A program made the position numbers and the translations under genes. From contig LQBH01000001.1 of assembly GCA_002030015.1 (NCBI GenBank), forward strand, positions 1-64,000: DNA of 64,000 nucleotides, read 5' to 3'. The notes under the pieces were generated by a model. The model was not told the origin of the DNA and did not search any database. It was given only the letters and a program-made list of their open reading frames with translations. The stretch comes from a delta proteobacterium MLS_D. GTDB taxonomy: Bacteria; Desulfobacterota; Syntrophia; Syntrophales; UBA2210. Positions 42,312 through 51,069 of this stretch are shown here, in pieces (the first letter of the stretch is position 1; every line of letters begins with the position of its first letter).

Positions 42312-43124
42312 ATGCTCATCGACTCACACGCCCATCTTGAACTGGACGATTTTGATGAAGACCGCGACGCCGTCGTCGAACGAGCCCGCGAAGCCGGGCT
42401 GGACGGGGTGATCACCGTCGGCATCGATCTCGAAGACAGCAGGAAAGCCGTTGAAACGGCCAGCCGCTACGACATGGTCTGGGCGTCGGTGGGAATACAC
42501 CCCCACGAGACGAAAACAATAACCGCGGATACCTACGACGGGATCCGCCGCCTCGCGACGGATCCCAAGGTTGTTGCCTACGGGGAGATAGGCCTGGACT
42601 TTTTCAAGAATTATTCGCCCCGAAAAACCCAGGTCAAGCGATTCGGTGAACAGCTCGAACTGTGCCGGGATCTGGGATTACCAGTCATTATTCATGACAG
42701 GGACGCGCACGAGGAAACCATGCAAATGCTCGAGCAACACCGCGGCAGCCTTTCCGGCGTGATCCACTGTTTTTCGGGGGATTACGCCATGGCCCGCCGG
42801 TGCATGGACATGGGATATTATATTTCTATTCCCGGCACGGTTACCTTCAAAGGCGCCGACAAGATCCGGAACGTGGCGCGGAAAATTCCTCTGGACCGGC
42901 TCCTGGTGGAGACGGATGCGCCGTTTCTCGCGCCCGAACCGAAACGGGGGCGGCGGAACGAGCCTTCCTTCGTCGTGTACACCGCCTGGAAAGTTGCCGA
43001 GATACGGGGCATCGGTTTCGAGGAACTGGCGCGCGTAAGCGCGGAAAACGCGTTGAACCTGTTCCGCTTTTCGAACGATCGCAGCAGGAGTAAGGCGAAG
43101 CCGGACACCGGCGCCGCCGTTTAA
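42312..43124 (+). CDS. tatD: TatD family metal-dependent DNase
   Basis: The 270-residue protein is a TatD-type TIM-barrel hydrolase (like YcfH). It shows the N-terminal metal motif DSHAHLE, SVGIHPHE, YGEIGLDFF, VIIHDRDAHEET, GVIHCFSGD and the late LVETDAPFLAP. TatD enzymes act as 3'-5' DNases; despite the name, no role in Tat export has been shown. AAGGAG lies 11 nt before the ATG. The next gene starts 10 bp after its stop, suggesting shared transcription. Confidence 0.92.
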   Translation: MLIDSHAHLELDDFDEDRDAVVERAREAGLDGVITVGIDLEDSRKAVETASRYDMVWASVGIHPHETKTITADTYDGIRRLATDPKVVAYGEIGLDFFKNYSPRKTQVKRFGEQLELCRDLGLPVIIHDRDAHEETMQMLEQHRGSLSGVIHCFSGDYAMARRCMDMGYYISIPGTVTFKGADKIRNVARKIPLDRLLVETDAPFLAPEPKRGRRNEPSFVVYTAWKVAEIRGIGFEELARVSAENALNLFRFSNDRSRSKAKPDTGAAV

Positions 43125-43134
43125 GGGGGAAATC

Positions 43135-44142
43135 ATGAGCGAGGTACTGAGGCGGGCCGTCCAGGATCATCTCGACGCGTGGTTATTCACGGCGTCCGTG
43201 ACCGCCGTTTCGGTCAGATCTTGTCCGGCCCGATTCCCGCTCCGCCCCGGCAGTGATTCCGATTGGAACGTGGCGCGGTCGATGGTCGACGATGTCTATC
43301 CATGCGTCGGCGAAATGTTGGCAGTCCTGCAAACAAAGACCGATTTTAATGCCTTCATCTGGAAGCGGCTCAGGCACGGCGTAAAAATCATGTTTAGGCC
43401 GGCGGCGGGCTCGACGATTCACATGGATGACCGTGGGGGAAAAACGCAGGAACGGGTAGCAACCCTCGATGCCGGCTGGATCTTTACGGCGGCGGTCATG
43501 CGGTGGTTCCACGATCACCCGCGCATCAGCTATTATGACATGTGTCTCGGCGTTTCCCTGGATGGTAGAGGGGGCGGTACGGGCGAAGCGTGGGTGGAAG
43601 GAGGCCCGGAGAATGTCGGCGTCGGCTGGGGGTTTTATTGTGTGCGCCGCTATCTTGCCGAAATGTCCGATCCCGGGCTGGGCGATGACCCGTTGCGGGG
43701 ACTGCGGGAGAGTGCCGAGGGACTATACCTTCCGCCGGGGGCAGTTTTCGACCGTATGATGGTGTATGACCTCAACAGGAGGGACGCTGATATGACACGG
43801 GAACGGGAATTAGAGTTCCCGGAAGGAGGATTTCTCACGGTTCACAAGGTGCTCCTGGGAGGTGATCCGGGCGACGCGGGAGACCGTGTTCTCTATCCAG
43901 GGTCGATTCCGGTAAATCTGGTTAAACTTGAAAAAGCGGATCCCCGGCTCATCGCCGGTTCGATCGCGCACGTTGCCGGGAACGTCGGCACGCATATGGC
44001 ACCGGGGTGTAAGGGCGACGCTCTTCTCGCGCGAGCCGTGGGAGAAGAGTCGGAATTCATGCTGCATCTCGTGGACGCCGGCACCGACGGTATTCTTGGT
44101 TTTTTCGTAAGCTTTGAACAGGGTGGTCTTCCGGGGCAATAA
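43135..44142 (+). CDS. Unrecognised 335-residue protein
   Basis: I do not recognise this protein. It is preceded by AAGGGGGAAATC and begins MSEVLRRAVQDHLDAWLF. No signal peptide or membrane segment is visible. Features seen: an aromatic and Met-rich middle (WIFTAAVMRWFHDHP, VGVGWGFYCVRRYLAEM), a Gly-rich stretch GRGGGTGEAW, a late VYDLNRRDADM, and a His/Cys pair near GNVGTHMAPGCKGD. Cysteines are few and scattered. Codon use resembles its neighbours, so it is a real gene. It lies 10 bp after tatD, possibly in the same operon, and before a promoter that serves the OFA transporter. Confidence 0.75.
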   Translation: MSEVLRRAVQDHLDAWLFTASVTAVSVRSCPARFPLRPGSDSDWNVARSMVDDVYPCVGEMLAVLQTKTDFNAFIWKRLRHGVKIMFRPAAGSTIHMDDRGGKTQERVATLDAGWIFTAAVMRWFHDHPRISYYDMCLGVSLDGRGGGTGEAWVEGGPENVGVGWGFYCVRRYLAEMSDPGLGDDPLRGLRESAEGLYLPPGAVFDRMMVYDLNRRDADMTRERELEFPEGGFLTVHKVLLGGDPGDAGDRVLYPGSIPVNLVKLEKADPRLIAGSIAHVAGNVGTHMAPGCKGDALLARAVGEESEFMLHLVDAGTDGILGFFVSFEQGGLPGQ

Positions 44143-44192
44143 AAAAGCGTTGAATAAATTAAAAAATTTGTGCCCCCGTACGGGAAAGTACG

Positions 44193-44222
44193 TTGACAAA
44201 GTGAAATACGCTGGTTTATGGT
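44193..44222 (+). promoter_or_regulatory. Promoter of the OFA transporter gene
   Basis: TTGACA (44193-44198) and TATGGT (44217-44222) are 18 bp apart, in an AT-rich stretch. A perfect CCCGTACGGG palindrome (44175-44184) lies just upstream and may be an activator site. Confidence 0.55.
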
Positions 44223-44271
44223 ACACTGATTTTTATTTTTTAAATTTTAATAAAAAAGGAGGAAACGGGGT

Positions 44272-45498
44272 GTGAGCGAAAACAGACTTTTCGGTGTAGC
44301 GCCGGAATCCGGGCGATGGATGTTTATTATTCTGGGGTTCATAATCAATATCTGCCTGGGAAGCGTCTATGCCTACAGCGTGTTTAACAGGCCTGTACAG
44401 GAACTGCTCGGTGCGAGCGCCACCTGGGCGGGGATGCCCTTCATGGTGTTTCTGGCGATCTTCGCCATCATGGTTTTCGTGGGCGGTCAGCTCATCGGCA
44501 AGCTCGGTCCGCGTAACCTGGGTATTCTGGGCGGTGTGGTTGTCGGTCTCGGTTGGATGCTGGCGAGCCAGTCCCCGAATATCGGTGTGCTGACCATTAC
44601 CTACGGATTGATCGGCGGCGCCGGCGTCGGTCTTGCTTACGGTGTTCCCCTTGCCGTGGTCGGCCGGTGGTTCCCGGACAAGCGAGGTTTAGCACTCGGT
44701 CTCACCATTGCCGGATTCGGCGGTTCACCCTTCGTTTCCGCCTACGTGGCTGCGTCGCTTATCAACAGTGCCGGTCCCATGCAGGCCTTCTTCACAATGG
44801 GACTTGCCTTTCTCATCGTCATCTGTGCTTGCTTCATTCCCTTCCGTTATCCTGCGGACGGCTGGACACCGGCCGGCTTTACGGCGGCTACGACAGGCGC
44901 CGGTTCCGTTGATTTCACCACCGGTGAAATGGTCAAAACAAAAGCCTTCTACGGTTTGTTCCTTTCCTATACCATCGGTTGCCTGGCCGGTCTCATGGCC
45001 ATCGGCATATCCAGTCCGGTGGGACAGGAAATCATCGTGATCCCGGCCGCCACGGCCGCCACGCTGGTGGGGATTTTTGCCATATTCAACGGCCTTGGAC
45101 GACCTCTTTTCGGCAGCCTCACGGATAAGCTGAATCCTCAAAAGACGGCGATTCTGTCTTTTGTCATTATTCTGGTCTGCTCGCTGGGAATGCTGGTAGC
45201 GAAGGAAGGGAGCGTAGCGCTGTACGTCACCTGCTTCGTCGGATTCTGGCTCTGCCTGGGCGGCTGGCTGGCCATCGGCCCCACGGCGACGAACGCCTAT
45301 TTCGGTGTGACCAATTATGCCAAGAACTACGGCGTTGTTTTCCTGGCTTACGGTTTAGGTGCTATCCTGGGCAGTATTATCTCAGGGCAGGCCCGAGACG
45401 TGTTCGGCTCCTATATGTTCGCCTTTGTTCCCACGGCGATCCTGGCGGTGCTGGGTATCATAATCGCCTTTTTTATGATGACGCCGCCGAAGAAATAA
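44272..45498 (+). CDS. OFA-family MFS transporter (oxalate/formate antiporter-like)
   Basis: The 408-residue protein has about 12 membrane segments and the OFA-family pattern: GSVYAYSVFNRPVQ at the first segment, GAGVGLAYGVPLAVVGRWFPDKRGLALGL, and a late NAYFGVTNYAKNYGVVFLAYGLGAILG. Oxalobacter OxlT of this group swaps oxalate for formate; other members carry other small carboxylates. GTG 44272 is preceded by AAAAAGGAGGAAA. A terminator follows, so it is transcribed alone, next to an acetate-permease-like gene. Confidence 0.9.
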   Translation: MSENRLFGVAPESGRWMFIILGFIINICLGSVYAYSVFNRPVQELLGASATWAGMPFMVFLAIFAIMVFVGGQLIGKLGPRNLGILGGVVVGLGWMLASQSPNIGVLTITYGLIGGAGVGLAYGVPLAVVGRWFPDKRGLALGLTIAGFGGSPFVSAYVAASLINSAGPMQAFFTMGLAFLIVICACFIPFRYPADGWTPAGFTAATTGAGSVDFTTGEMVKTKAFYGLFLSYTIGCLAGLMAIGISSPVGQEIIVIPAATAATLVGIFAIFNGLGRPLFGSLTDKLNPQKTAILSFVIILVCSLGMLVAKEGSVALYVTCFVGFWLCLGGWLAIGPTATNAYFGVTNYAKNYGVVFLAYGLGAILGSIISGQARDVFGSYMFAFVPTAILAVLGIIIAFFMMTPPKK

Positions 45499-45513
45499 TG
45501 CGTACGCGTAAAA

Positions 45514-45546
45514 CAGGGGTGCCCTTCGGTGCCCCTGTTTTTTTTT
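45514..45546 (+). terminator. Rho-independent terminator after the OFA transporter gene
   Basis: A 10-bp stem (45514-45523 with 45528-45537, two G-U pairs) around CTTC is followed by nine T. Confidence 0.92.
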
Positions 45547-45644
45547 GTGAATTTCATGTTCCGGATTCCGCCCGCAGTTGCGTCAGAAGCATTTTTTCTG
45601 TATGAGCGTGTCTGAAAAATATTAATTAAGGAGGTAGAGGGTTG

Positions 45645-46220
45645 ATGGAAGACGGAACAATGAAGATTACCGATAATACTGCAAACCCGGCCCCTCTCGG
45701 ACTCATGGGGTTCGGCATGACGACGGTGCTTTTGAACATTCATAACGCGGGGTTCACGTCGCTTGACACCATGATTCTCGCGATGGGCATTTTCTATGGC
45801 GGCCTGGCGCAGGTGATAGCCGGTATATTTGAATGGAAAAAGAATAATACCTTCGGGACAACCGCGTTTACCTCATACGGTCTTTTCTGGCTTTCTCTGG
45901 TTTTCCTGTTGCTCATGAGTGAGTGGGGATGGTGGCAGGGAGCGACCAGTGGCGCCATGGCGATATACCTGTTCATGTGGGGGCTCTTCACATTTCTTAT
46001 GTTCATAGCCACATTGAAATTAAACAGGGCACTCCAGGTCGTTTTTGCCACACTGACCATTTTGTTCTGGCTTCTGGCCTGGGGGGACGCGTCGGGAAGC
46101 ACCGTCGTTACTCGTATTGCGGGGTACGAGGGAATCGTCTGCGGTTTTTCTGCGATTTATGCGGCAATGGCCCAGGTCTTGAATGAATATTATGGAAAAA
46201 ACGTGCTTCCCCTGGGATAG
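45645..46220 (+). CDS. satP: GPR1/FUN34/SatP family acetate transporter
   Basis: The protein (191 residues from ATG 45645; TTG 45642 is possible) has six membrane segments and the family motif [14 protein letters not shown] before the first one. SatP/YaaH proteins carry acetate and succinate across the inner membrane. AAGGAGG lies 10 nt before the ATG. Next to an OFA transporter it suggests exchange of short carboxylates, for example acetate produced or used in anaerobic metabolism. Confidence 0.9.
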   Translation: MEDGTMKITDNTANPAPLGLMGFGMTTVLLNIHNAGFTSLDTMILAMGIFYGGLAQVIAGIFEWKKNNTFGTTAFTSYGLFWLSLVFLLLMSEWGWWQGATSGAMAIYLFMWGLFTFLMFIATLKLNRALQVVFATLTILFWLLAWGDASGSTVVTRIAGYEGIVCGFSAIYAAMAQVLNEYYGKNVLPLG

Positions 46221-46447
46221 TGCTGCATTAACAGATAAAACATGACACAGATGCGGCTGGCGTTTTTCCGTGGCAATTGATATCGATAGATTCCCCGTTT
46301 GTACTGGATTCTGTTTTGTGGCATAAGACAGGACCGGGGAAAGAGGTATTTTCAAAAACAACTCTGTTTCCATGGCTGGTTTCCAGGCGATTCATTGCGA
46401 TGGAAAGAAATACCGCCGGGTCATGGCGACGCAGTCGTGAGATCCAT

Positions 46448-46473
46448 GGCCGCCGGCGAGCCGAGCGGCGGCC
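46448..46473 (+). other. GC-rich hairpin in the gap before the nitronate monooxygenase-like gene
   Basis: GGCCGCCG (46448-46455) pairs perfectly with CGGCGGCC (46466-46473). It lies 35 nt before the next ATG within a 288-bp gap and has no T-run. Apart from this I see no RNA gene or clear promoter in 46221-46508. Confidence 0.35.
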
Positions 46474-46508
46474 GGCAGCCGCAAATTCTCATCCCTGGAG
46501 GAAAAAGG

Positions 46509-47402
46509 ATGTCCGAATTGTCTGATATTCTCGGGTCCACCTGGCCCGTTATTCAGGGCCCCATCGGTTCCATGAACAGTCCCGATATGGTGGCCGCCGT
46601 ATCGGAAGCGGGCGGCTTCGGCATGTTGGCCCTCGGTTTCGTCAATCGGCTCGAAGACGCGAAAAGGCTGGTCGAAGAAGTGAAGGATCGAACCGGTAAG
46701 CCTTTCGGGGCGAACGTGGTTATCATGAATCCCCTTCATCGGGAAATCATTGAAATGCTTGCCGAAGAGGGCATTCAAACAGTTACCACCTCCGTGGGAA
46801 GGCCCGATGCGATCTATCCTCTCATTCATGAGTTGGGTATGAAGGGGCTGCATGTGGTTCTATCGCTGACCCATGCCGTCAAGGCCGAACAGGCGGGAGC
46901 CGACGGACTGGTGGTGGTGGGCTGCGAAGCGGGGGGGCTTCGAAGCAGACGGCCCGAGTCGTCCACTATGGTTCTTGTTCCTCTCGTATGTGATCACGTC
47001 TCCATTCCCGTGGTGGCCGCGGGCGGAATCGCCGATTCTCGCGGCTACCGGGCGGCCCTCGCATTGGGCGCTCAGGGCGTCCAGATAGGAACACGCTTCC
47101 TCGTTTCAGAGGAAAGCATCGCCCACGAAGCCTGGAAACAGGTGGTGATCGATTGCGGCGACGGGGGGACCGACCTGTTGCCGGTGGGAAACATGATGAC
47201 GCGGGCCGTCATAACGCCGGGCATTCGGAAACTCATTGAAGATCCCTCGGTTGACCTGGAAGAGGAACTGCAGAAAATCGACCGACTCAAGGCCTGGGAC
47301 GACGGGGACCTGGAAAATGCAATGCCCGGCGCGGGACAGGTAAGCGCCCTTATCCGGGACGTCAAGTCGGTCCGCGAGGTAATTGAAGAGATGGTGTCGT
47401 GA
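46509..47402 (+). CDS. Nitronate monooxygenase-like flavoprotein (NMO/FabK family)
   Basis: The 297-residue protein has the FMN-binding TIM barrel of nitronate monooxygenases and FabK-type enoyl reductases: PVIQGPIGSMNSPDMVAAVSEAGGFGMLALG, read in parts, then AEQAGADGLVVVGCEAGGLRS, PVVAAGGIADSRGYRAALALGAQGVQIGTRFLVSEES. The phosphate-binding GGIA and GTRF loops are intact. GGAGGAAAAAGG precedes ATG 46509; the frame is open further upstream but without a site. No fatty-acid synthesis genes adjoin, so NMO-type activity or an unknown redox role is as likely as FabK. Confidence 0.82.
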   Translation: MSELSDILGSTWPVIQGPIGSMNSPDMVAAVSEAGGFGMLALGFVNRLEDAKRLVEEVKDRTGKPFGANVVIMNPLHREIIEMLAEEGIQTVTTSVGRPDAIYPLIHELGMKGLHVVLSLTHAVKAEQAGADGLVVVGCEAGGLRSRRPESSTMVLVPLVCDHVSIPVVAAGGIADSRGYRAALALGAQGVQIGTRFLVSEESIAHEAWKQVVIDCGDGGTDLLPVGNMMTRAVITPGIRKLIEDPSVDLEEELQKIDRLKAWDDGDLENAMPGAGQVSALIRDVKSVREVIEEMVS

Positions 47403-47460
47403 GATTGTATTTCACGGCGTCAGACGACCTCCAACCGAATGCGGGTATGAAGGCATGCCG

Positions 47461-47512
47461 TTGACATTACGTGGTCTTTCTGTTATTACCAGCGCCCCCG
47501 CAGGGGGGCGCT
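47461..47512 (+). promoter_or_regulatory. Promoter and 5' leader hairpin of trpS
   Basis: TTGACA (47461-47466) and TATTAC (47484-47489) are 17 bp apart. A 9-bp stem with GCAG loop (47491-47512, AGCGCCCCC with GGGGGCGCT) follows at once and would lie at the very 5' end of the message. No T-run follows, so it is not a terminator; a 5' stabilising hairpin is one possibility. No T-box was seen. Confidence 0.5.
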
Positions 47513-47538
47513 AATACATACTCGGGGAGTCATTATTC

Positions 47539-48546
47539 TTGCAGAAAAAACGAATTTTAAGCGGCATGCGGCCCACCGGCAAGCTCCACCTGGGGAATCT
47601 CCACGGAGCTTTGACAAACTGGGTGAACCTTCAGAATGACGGTGGATACGAATGTTTCTATTTCGTCGCCGACTGGCACGCCCTGACCAGTGATTATAAA
47701 GACACGTCGGAAATCGGCGAAAACACCATCGATATGCTCGTGGACTGGCTGAGCGCCGGCCTTGATCCTTCCCGGAGCGTCCTGTTCCTGCAGTCGGAAG
47801 TTATGGAGCACGCGGAGCTTTTTCTTGTTCTTTCCATGATAACGCCCCTGGCGTGGCTTGAGCGAAATCCGACTTACAAGGAAATGAGAGAAGAACTTGC
47901 CGACCGTGACCTGTCGACGGCCGGTTTTCTGGGATACCCCGTTCTTCAGGCGGCGGACATCATCATGTACAAAGCTTACGGTGTTCCCGTGGGCGTCGAC
48001 CAGCTTCCGCACATCGAACTGACGCGGGAAATAGCGCGGCGCTTCAATTTTATTTTTCGTGAAGTTTTTCCCGTGCCCGAGCCGCTTCTGGCGAACGTGC
48101 CGAAGCTTCTGGGCATCGACGGGCGCAAGATGAGCAAGTCCTACGACAACTCGATATACCTGCGTGACCGGGGTGATATGCTTTCCGACAAGATCCTGGC
48201 CATGTTCACCGATCCCGAACGCAAAAGAAAAAAAGATCCCGGGCGGCCGGAGCTGTGCAACGTGTTTGCTTTTCACCGGTTATACAGTCCCGCCCCGGAG
48301 GTCGAGCAGATAGAGGAAGACTGCAGAAAAGCGGCAATCGGATGCGTTGAGTGCAAGCGCCGCCTCGCAGCGGCCGTTGCCGAGGGCATGGCGCCCTTCC
48401 ACGAACGTCAGGATCATTACCTCGGCAACCTCGATGAAGTGAGGGACATTCTGGCCGCGGGCACCGTCAGGGCGCGCGATATCGCCCGCCTCACCATGGA
48501 CGAGGTCAGGGACGCTCTGAAGATTTACCGGATCAACAAGGCGTAA
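47539..48546 (+). CDS. trpS: Tryptophanyl-tRNA synthetase
   Basis: TrpRS charges tRNA-Trp. The 335-residue class I synthetase has the HIGH-like motif HLGN (17-20, in GKLHLGNLHGAL), ADWHALT in the fold, GVDQLPHIELTREIARRFN, and KMSKS at 197-201. The start is TTG 47539, 9 nt after GGGGAG. scpA begins right after its stop, so trpS-scpA-scpB-rluB forms one transcription unit, an order seen in Desulfobacterota. Confidence 0.96.
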   Translation: MQKKRILSGMRPTGKLHLGNLHGALTNWVNLQNDGGYECFYFVADWHALTSDYKDTSEIGENTIDMLVDWLSAGLDPSRSVLFLQSEVMEHAELFLVLSMITPLAWLERNPTYKEMREELADRDLSTAGFLGYPVLQAADIIMYKAYGVPVGVDQLPHIELTREIARRFNFIFREVFPVPEPLLANVPKLLGIDGRKMSKSYDNSIYLRDRGDMLSDKILAMFTDPERKRKKDPGRPELCNVFAFHRLYSPAPEVEQIEEDCRKAAIGCVECKRRLAAAVAEGMAPFHERQDHYLGNLDEVRDILAAGTVRARDIARLTMDEVRDALKIYRINKA

Positions 48547-48582
48547 ATGAACGGGGCGCCGATTGGGGGGATATCCGGTGTT

Positions 48583-49335
48583 ATGGACTACAGGATAAAA
48601 CTCGATATATTTGAAGGTCCGCTCGATCTTCTGCTCTATCTCATCAGAAAAAACGAAATCGATATCTACGACATTCCCATCTCCATGATAACCGAGCAGT
48701 ATATTGCCTACCTCGACGCGATGAAGTCGCTTAATCTGGACCTGGCGGGGGAATACCTCGTCCTGGCGGCGACCCTTCTGCACATCAAGTCCCGTATGCT
48801 TCTGCCGGTTCACGAGGAAGAAGGAGCGGAAGAAGAAGATCCCCGTGCCGAACTGGTGCGCCAGCTCCTGGAATACCAGGCTTTCAAAGAGGCGGCCCTC
48901 GACTTGAACAATCGCAAGCTCCTCGACCGGGACCTGTTCGTCAGGAAGGAGCCGGTTGACGATCGTGACGATGACGGGGACAGCCCGATTCGTGAAGTGG
49001 GTGTGTTCGAACTGGTGAAAGCCTTCCAGCGGGTGATAACCGAACGGGGGGGAGATTTCACCATGGAAATCGACACGGAGACTATGTCGCTTTCGCAACG
49101 GGTCAGTGAAATCCTCGATCTGCTCAATGAAAAAAAGACGCTTACCTTCAATGAATTGCTGGGGCGGGAATTTAATCGACGATCCATCGTCTTTACCTTT
49201 CTCGCACTTCTTGAATTAATGAAGATGAGAGTGGCCCGGGCTTTTCAGCAGGCCCCTTACGAGACAATCCGCATATACCTGGCCGTTGAGCTGGAGGGGA
49301 CGGAGGACCATGAAGGAGCTGAAAACGGTTATTGA
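48583..49335 (+). CDS. scpA: Segregation and condensation protein ScpA
   Basis: ScpA is the kleisin that joins SMC and ScpB in chromosome condensation. The 250-residue protein starts with the family N-terminus MDYRIKLDIFEGPLDLLLYLI, followed by EIDIYDIPISMITEQYIAYLD, binding the SMC neck, an acidic linker (about 75-100) and a C-terminal winged helix. ATG 48583 matches the usual start; ATG 48547, directly after the trpS stop, would add 12 residues and is also possible. It overlaps scpB by 26 bp. Confidence 0.93.
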   Translation: MDYRIKLDIFEGPLDLLLYLIRKNEIDIYDIPISMITEQYIAYLDAMKSLNLDLAGEYLVLAATLLHIKSRMLLPVHEEEGAEEEDPRAELVRQLLEYQAFKEAALDLNNRKLLDRDLFVRKEPVDDRDDDGDSPIREVGVFELVKAFQRVITERGGDFTMEIDTETMSLSQRVSEILDLLNEKKTLTFNELLGREFNRRSIVFTFLALLELMKMRVARAFQQAPYETIRIYLAVELEGTEDHEGAENGY

Positions 49336-49846
49336 GTCGCTGCTGTTTGTATCCGACATTCCACTTTCAATAAAGAAAATGAAAGAACTCCTCGACGACG
49401 TGTCGGAATCCGACGTCGCCGCCGCGGTCCGGGAACTTGTCGACGAGTATTCGCGAAGAGAGGGAGGTGTTTTCCTGGCGGAAGTGGCCGGCGGGTTCCA
49501 GTTCCGCACGGCTGATATTTCCACGCCATGGATTCTGAAGTTCCGAGGTGGACGACCCGCCTCGCTCAGCCAGGCCGCCCTGGAAACCCTGGCCGTCATT
49601 GCCTACCGGCAGCCGGTCCTGAAATCCGATATCGAGCAGGTCCGGGGAGTCGATGTCAGCGCCGCCCTGAAAGGGCTGCTGGAAAAAAACCTCGTGCGAG
49701 TCGTTGGGCGAAAGGACGTTCCCGGCAGGCCGATCATGTACGGAACCACGAAAAGATTCCTTGAGGTATTCAATCTGAAGGATCTGTCTGAACTGCCGAC
49801 GCTCAGGGAGTTGAAGGAACTGGAGGAGGAAGAGACCTTTGACTGA
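49310..49846 (+). CDS. scpB: Segregation and condensation protein ScpB
   Basis: ScpB dimers bind the ScpA linker in the SMC complex. The 178-residue protein has two winged-helix domains: KTVIESLLFVSDIPLSIKK opens the first, and LSQAALETLAVIAYRQPVLKSDIEQVRGVD, seen in parts, is the hallmark of the second, followed by VGRKDVPGRPIMYGTTKRFLEVF. ATG 49310 follows GGAGG with 3 nt; the frame is open to 49286. It overlaps scpA and rluB. Confidence 0.94.
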   Translation: MKELKTVIESLLFVSDIPLSIKKMKELLDDVSESDVAAAVRELVDEYSRREGGVFLAEVAGGFQFRTADISTPWILKFRGGRPASLSQAALETLAVIAYRQPVLKSDIEQVRGVDVSAALKGLLEKNLVRVVGRKDVPGRPIMYGTTKRFLEVFNLKDLSELPTLRELKELEEEETFD

Positions 49847-50558
49847 ACGCCTGCAGAAAATCATCGCGGCGGCCGGCGTCGCATCACGCCGTGCGGCCGA
49901 GCGGCTTATTCGGGAAGGCCGCGTCAGCGTTAACGGCGTGGTTGTCACCGAACTGGGCGTCAAGGCGGATGCCGTGGCTGACGTTATTCGCGTCAACGGT
50001 GCCCGCATCACCGTGGACACGTCGAAAGTATACCTGGTTCTGCATAAGCCGGCGGGGTACCTGACAGCCGTAAGTGATTCCCGTGGCAGAAAAACAGTCG
50101 CCGATCTGATACCCGGTTTTACTGAACGGCTGGTGCCCGTGGGTCGGCTCGACTACGCGTCGGAAGGTCTTTTGATCATGACCAACGACGGCTATTTGTC
50201 CTATCGCCTGCAGCATCCGAAATTCGCCGTTCCCAAGACCTACCGTGTCAAGGTCCGTGGTTCGATTGACACGGCGAGCCTTTCAGCGATACGAAAAGGG
50301 ATGAGTCTCAGCGACGGTTTTTTCATTCCCCGTGAGGTCGACTTGGAAAAAACCAACAAAAAAAGTACCTGGTTGCGCATAACTATCGAAGAGGGCAGGT
50401 ACAGAATCGTGCGACGTTATCTCGAGGCGCAGGGTTTTCCGGTGGTGCGTCTTATTCGCGTGGCTGAGGGGAACGTGGAACTGGGCGATCTGAAACCCGG
50501 GGAATACAGGTTCATGAGTTCGAAAGAATTAAAACATCTGGGCGGTGCCGGGCGATGA
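49839..50558 (+). CDS. rluB: rRNA pseudouridine synthase, RsuA/RluB family
   Basis: The enzyme changes uridine to pseudouridine in rRNA. The 239-residue protein has an N-terminal S4 RNA-binding domain (RLQKIIAAAGVASRRAAE, RVSVNGVV) and the RsuA-type catalytic domain with the Asp in GRLDYASEGLLIMTNDG. RluB modifies 23S U2605 and RsuA 16S U516; context next to scpB favours RluB. It starts with TTG 49839 inside the scpB end, after GGAGGAGGAAGAG. Confidence 0.92.
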   Translation: MTERLQKIIAAAGVASRRAAERLIREGRVSVNGVVVTELGVKADAVADVIRVNGARITVDTSKVYLVLHKPAGYLTAVSDSRGRKTVADLIPGFTERLVPVGRLDYASEGLLIMTNDGYLSYRLQHPKFAVPKTYRVKVRGSIDTASLSAIRKGMSLSDGFFIPREVDLEKTNKKSTWLRITIEEGRYRIVRRYLEAQGFPVVRLIRVAEGNVELGDLKPGEYRFMSSKELKHLGGAGR

Positions 50559-50577
50559 GAAGTTCTTGAAAAATATC

Positions 50578-50605
50578 TTGACATTAGAAGCAAAATAAAT
50601 AATAC
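50578..50605 (+). promoter_or_regulatory. Promoter candidate of the HU/IHF gene
   Basis: TTGACA (50578-50583) is followed by an AT-rich stretch; the best -10 is TAATAC (50600-50605, 16-bp spacer) or AATAAT just before it. It would give a leader of about 80 nt. Confidence 0.5.
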
Positions 50606-50693
50606 CTAGCGCTGATTGGACGGCAGGACCCGTAATGCCGGAACGACGGCAGGTAAATGAAAACCGGAAACAATTCCTTGAAGAGGGGGCTGT

Positions 50694-50975
50694 ATGAACA
50701 AGTCGGAACTGATATCTGCGTTGAGCAAAAAAGAAGGTCTCACTGAAAAGCAGGCCTCGGATACGGTCAATCTGATATTTAAAAGTTTCAGCGCCGAACT
50801 GCAAAAGGGGAATCGCATCGAGATACGCGGGTTCGGAAGCTTTGTGGTCCGGGAGTACAACGCTTACACCGGCAGAAATCCGAAAACAGGCGGTGTGATC
50901 CAGGTCGCTCCGAAGAAACTTCCCTTCTTCAAGGTTGGAAAAGATCTGAAGGAAAAAGTGAATTCGGGGAAATAA
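50694..50975 (+). CDS. HU/IHF family DNA-binding protein
   Basis: The 93-residue protein is a typical member of the HU/IHF family of DNA-bending proteins: MNKSELISALSKKEGLTEKQA, read in parts, the ELQKGNRIEIRGFGSFVVREY strand region, the arm motif GRNPKTGGVIQV and KKLPFFKVGKDLKEKV. It is a homodimer-type or IHF-beta-like member; which one cannot be settled. GAAGAGGGGG precedes the ATG. It has its own promoter and terminator. Confidence 0.95.
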   Translation: MNKSELISALSKKEGLTEKQASDTVNLIFKSFSAELQKGNRIEIRGFGSFVVREYNAYTGRNPKTGGVIQVAPKKLPFFKVGKDLKEKVNSGK

Positions 50976-51041
50976 GAAGTTGGCTCGTTTGAGTCAGTCC
51001 TGTGTTGAGAATAAATGATGCAGCGAACCGGTGATGTTCTG

Positions 51042-51069
51042 AGGGAGCGAAATGCTCCCTTTTTCTTTT
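51042..51069 (+). terminator. Rho-independent terminator after the HU/IHF gene
   Basis: A 7-bp stem AGGGAGC/GCTCCCT (51042-51048 with 51054-51060) around GAAAT is followed by TTTTCTTTT. Confidence 0.9.

Noticed and set aside
47403..47538. T-box leader for trpS
   Set aside because: No T-box sequence or terminator/antiterminator pair; only one hairpin without a T-run.
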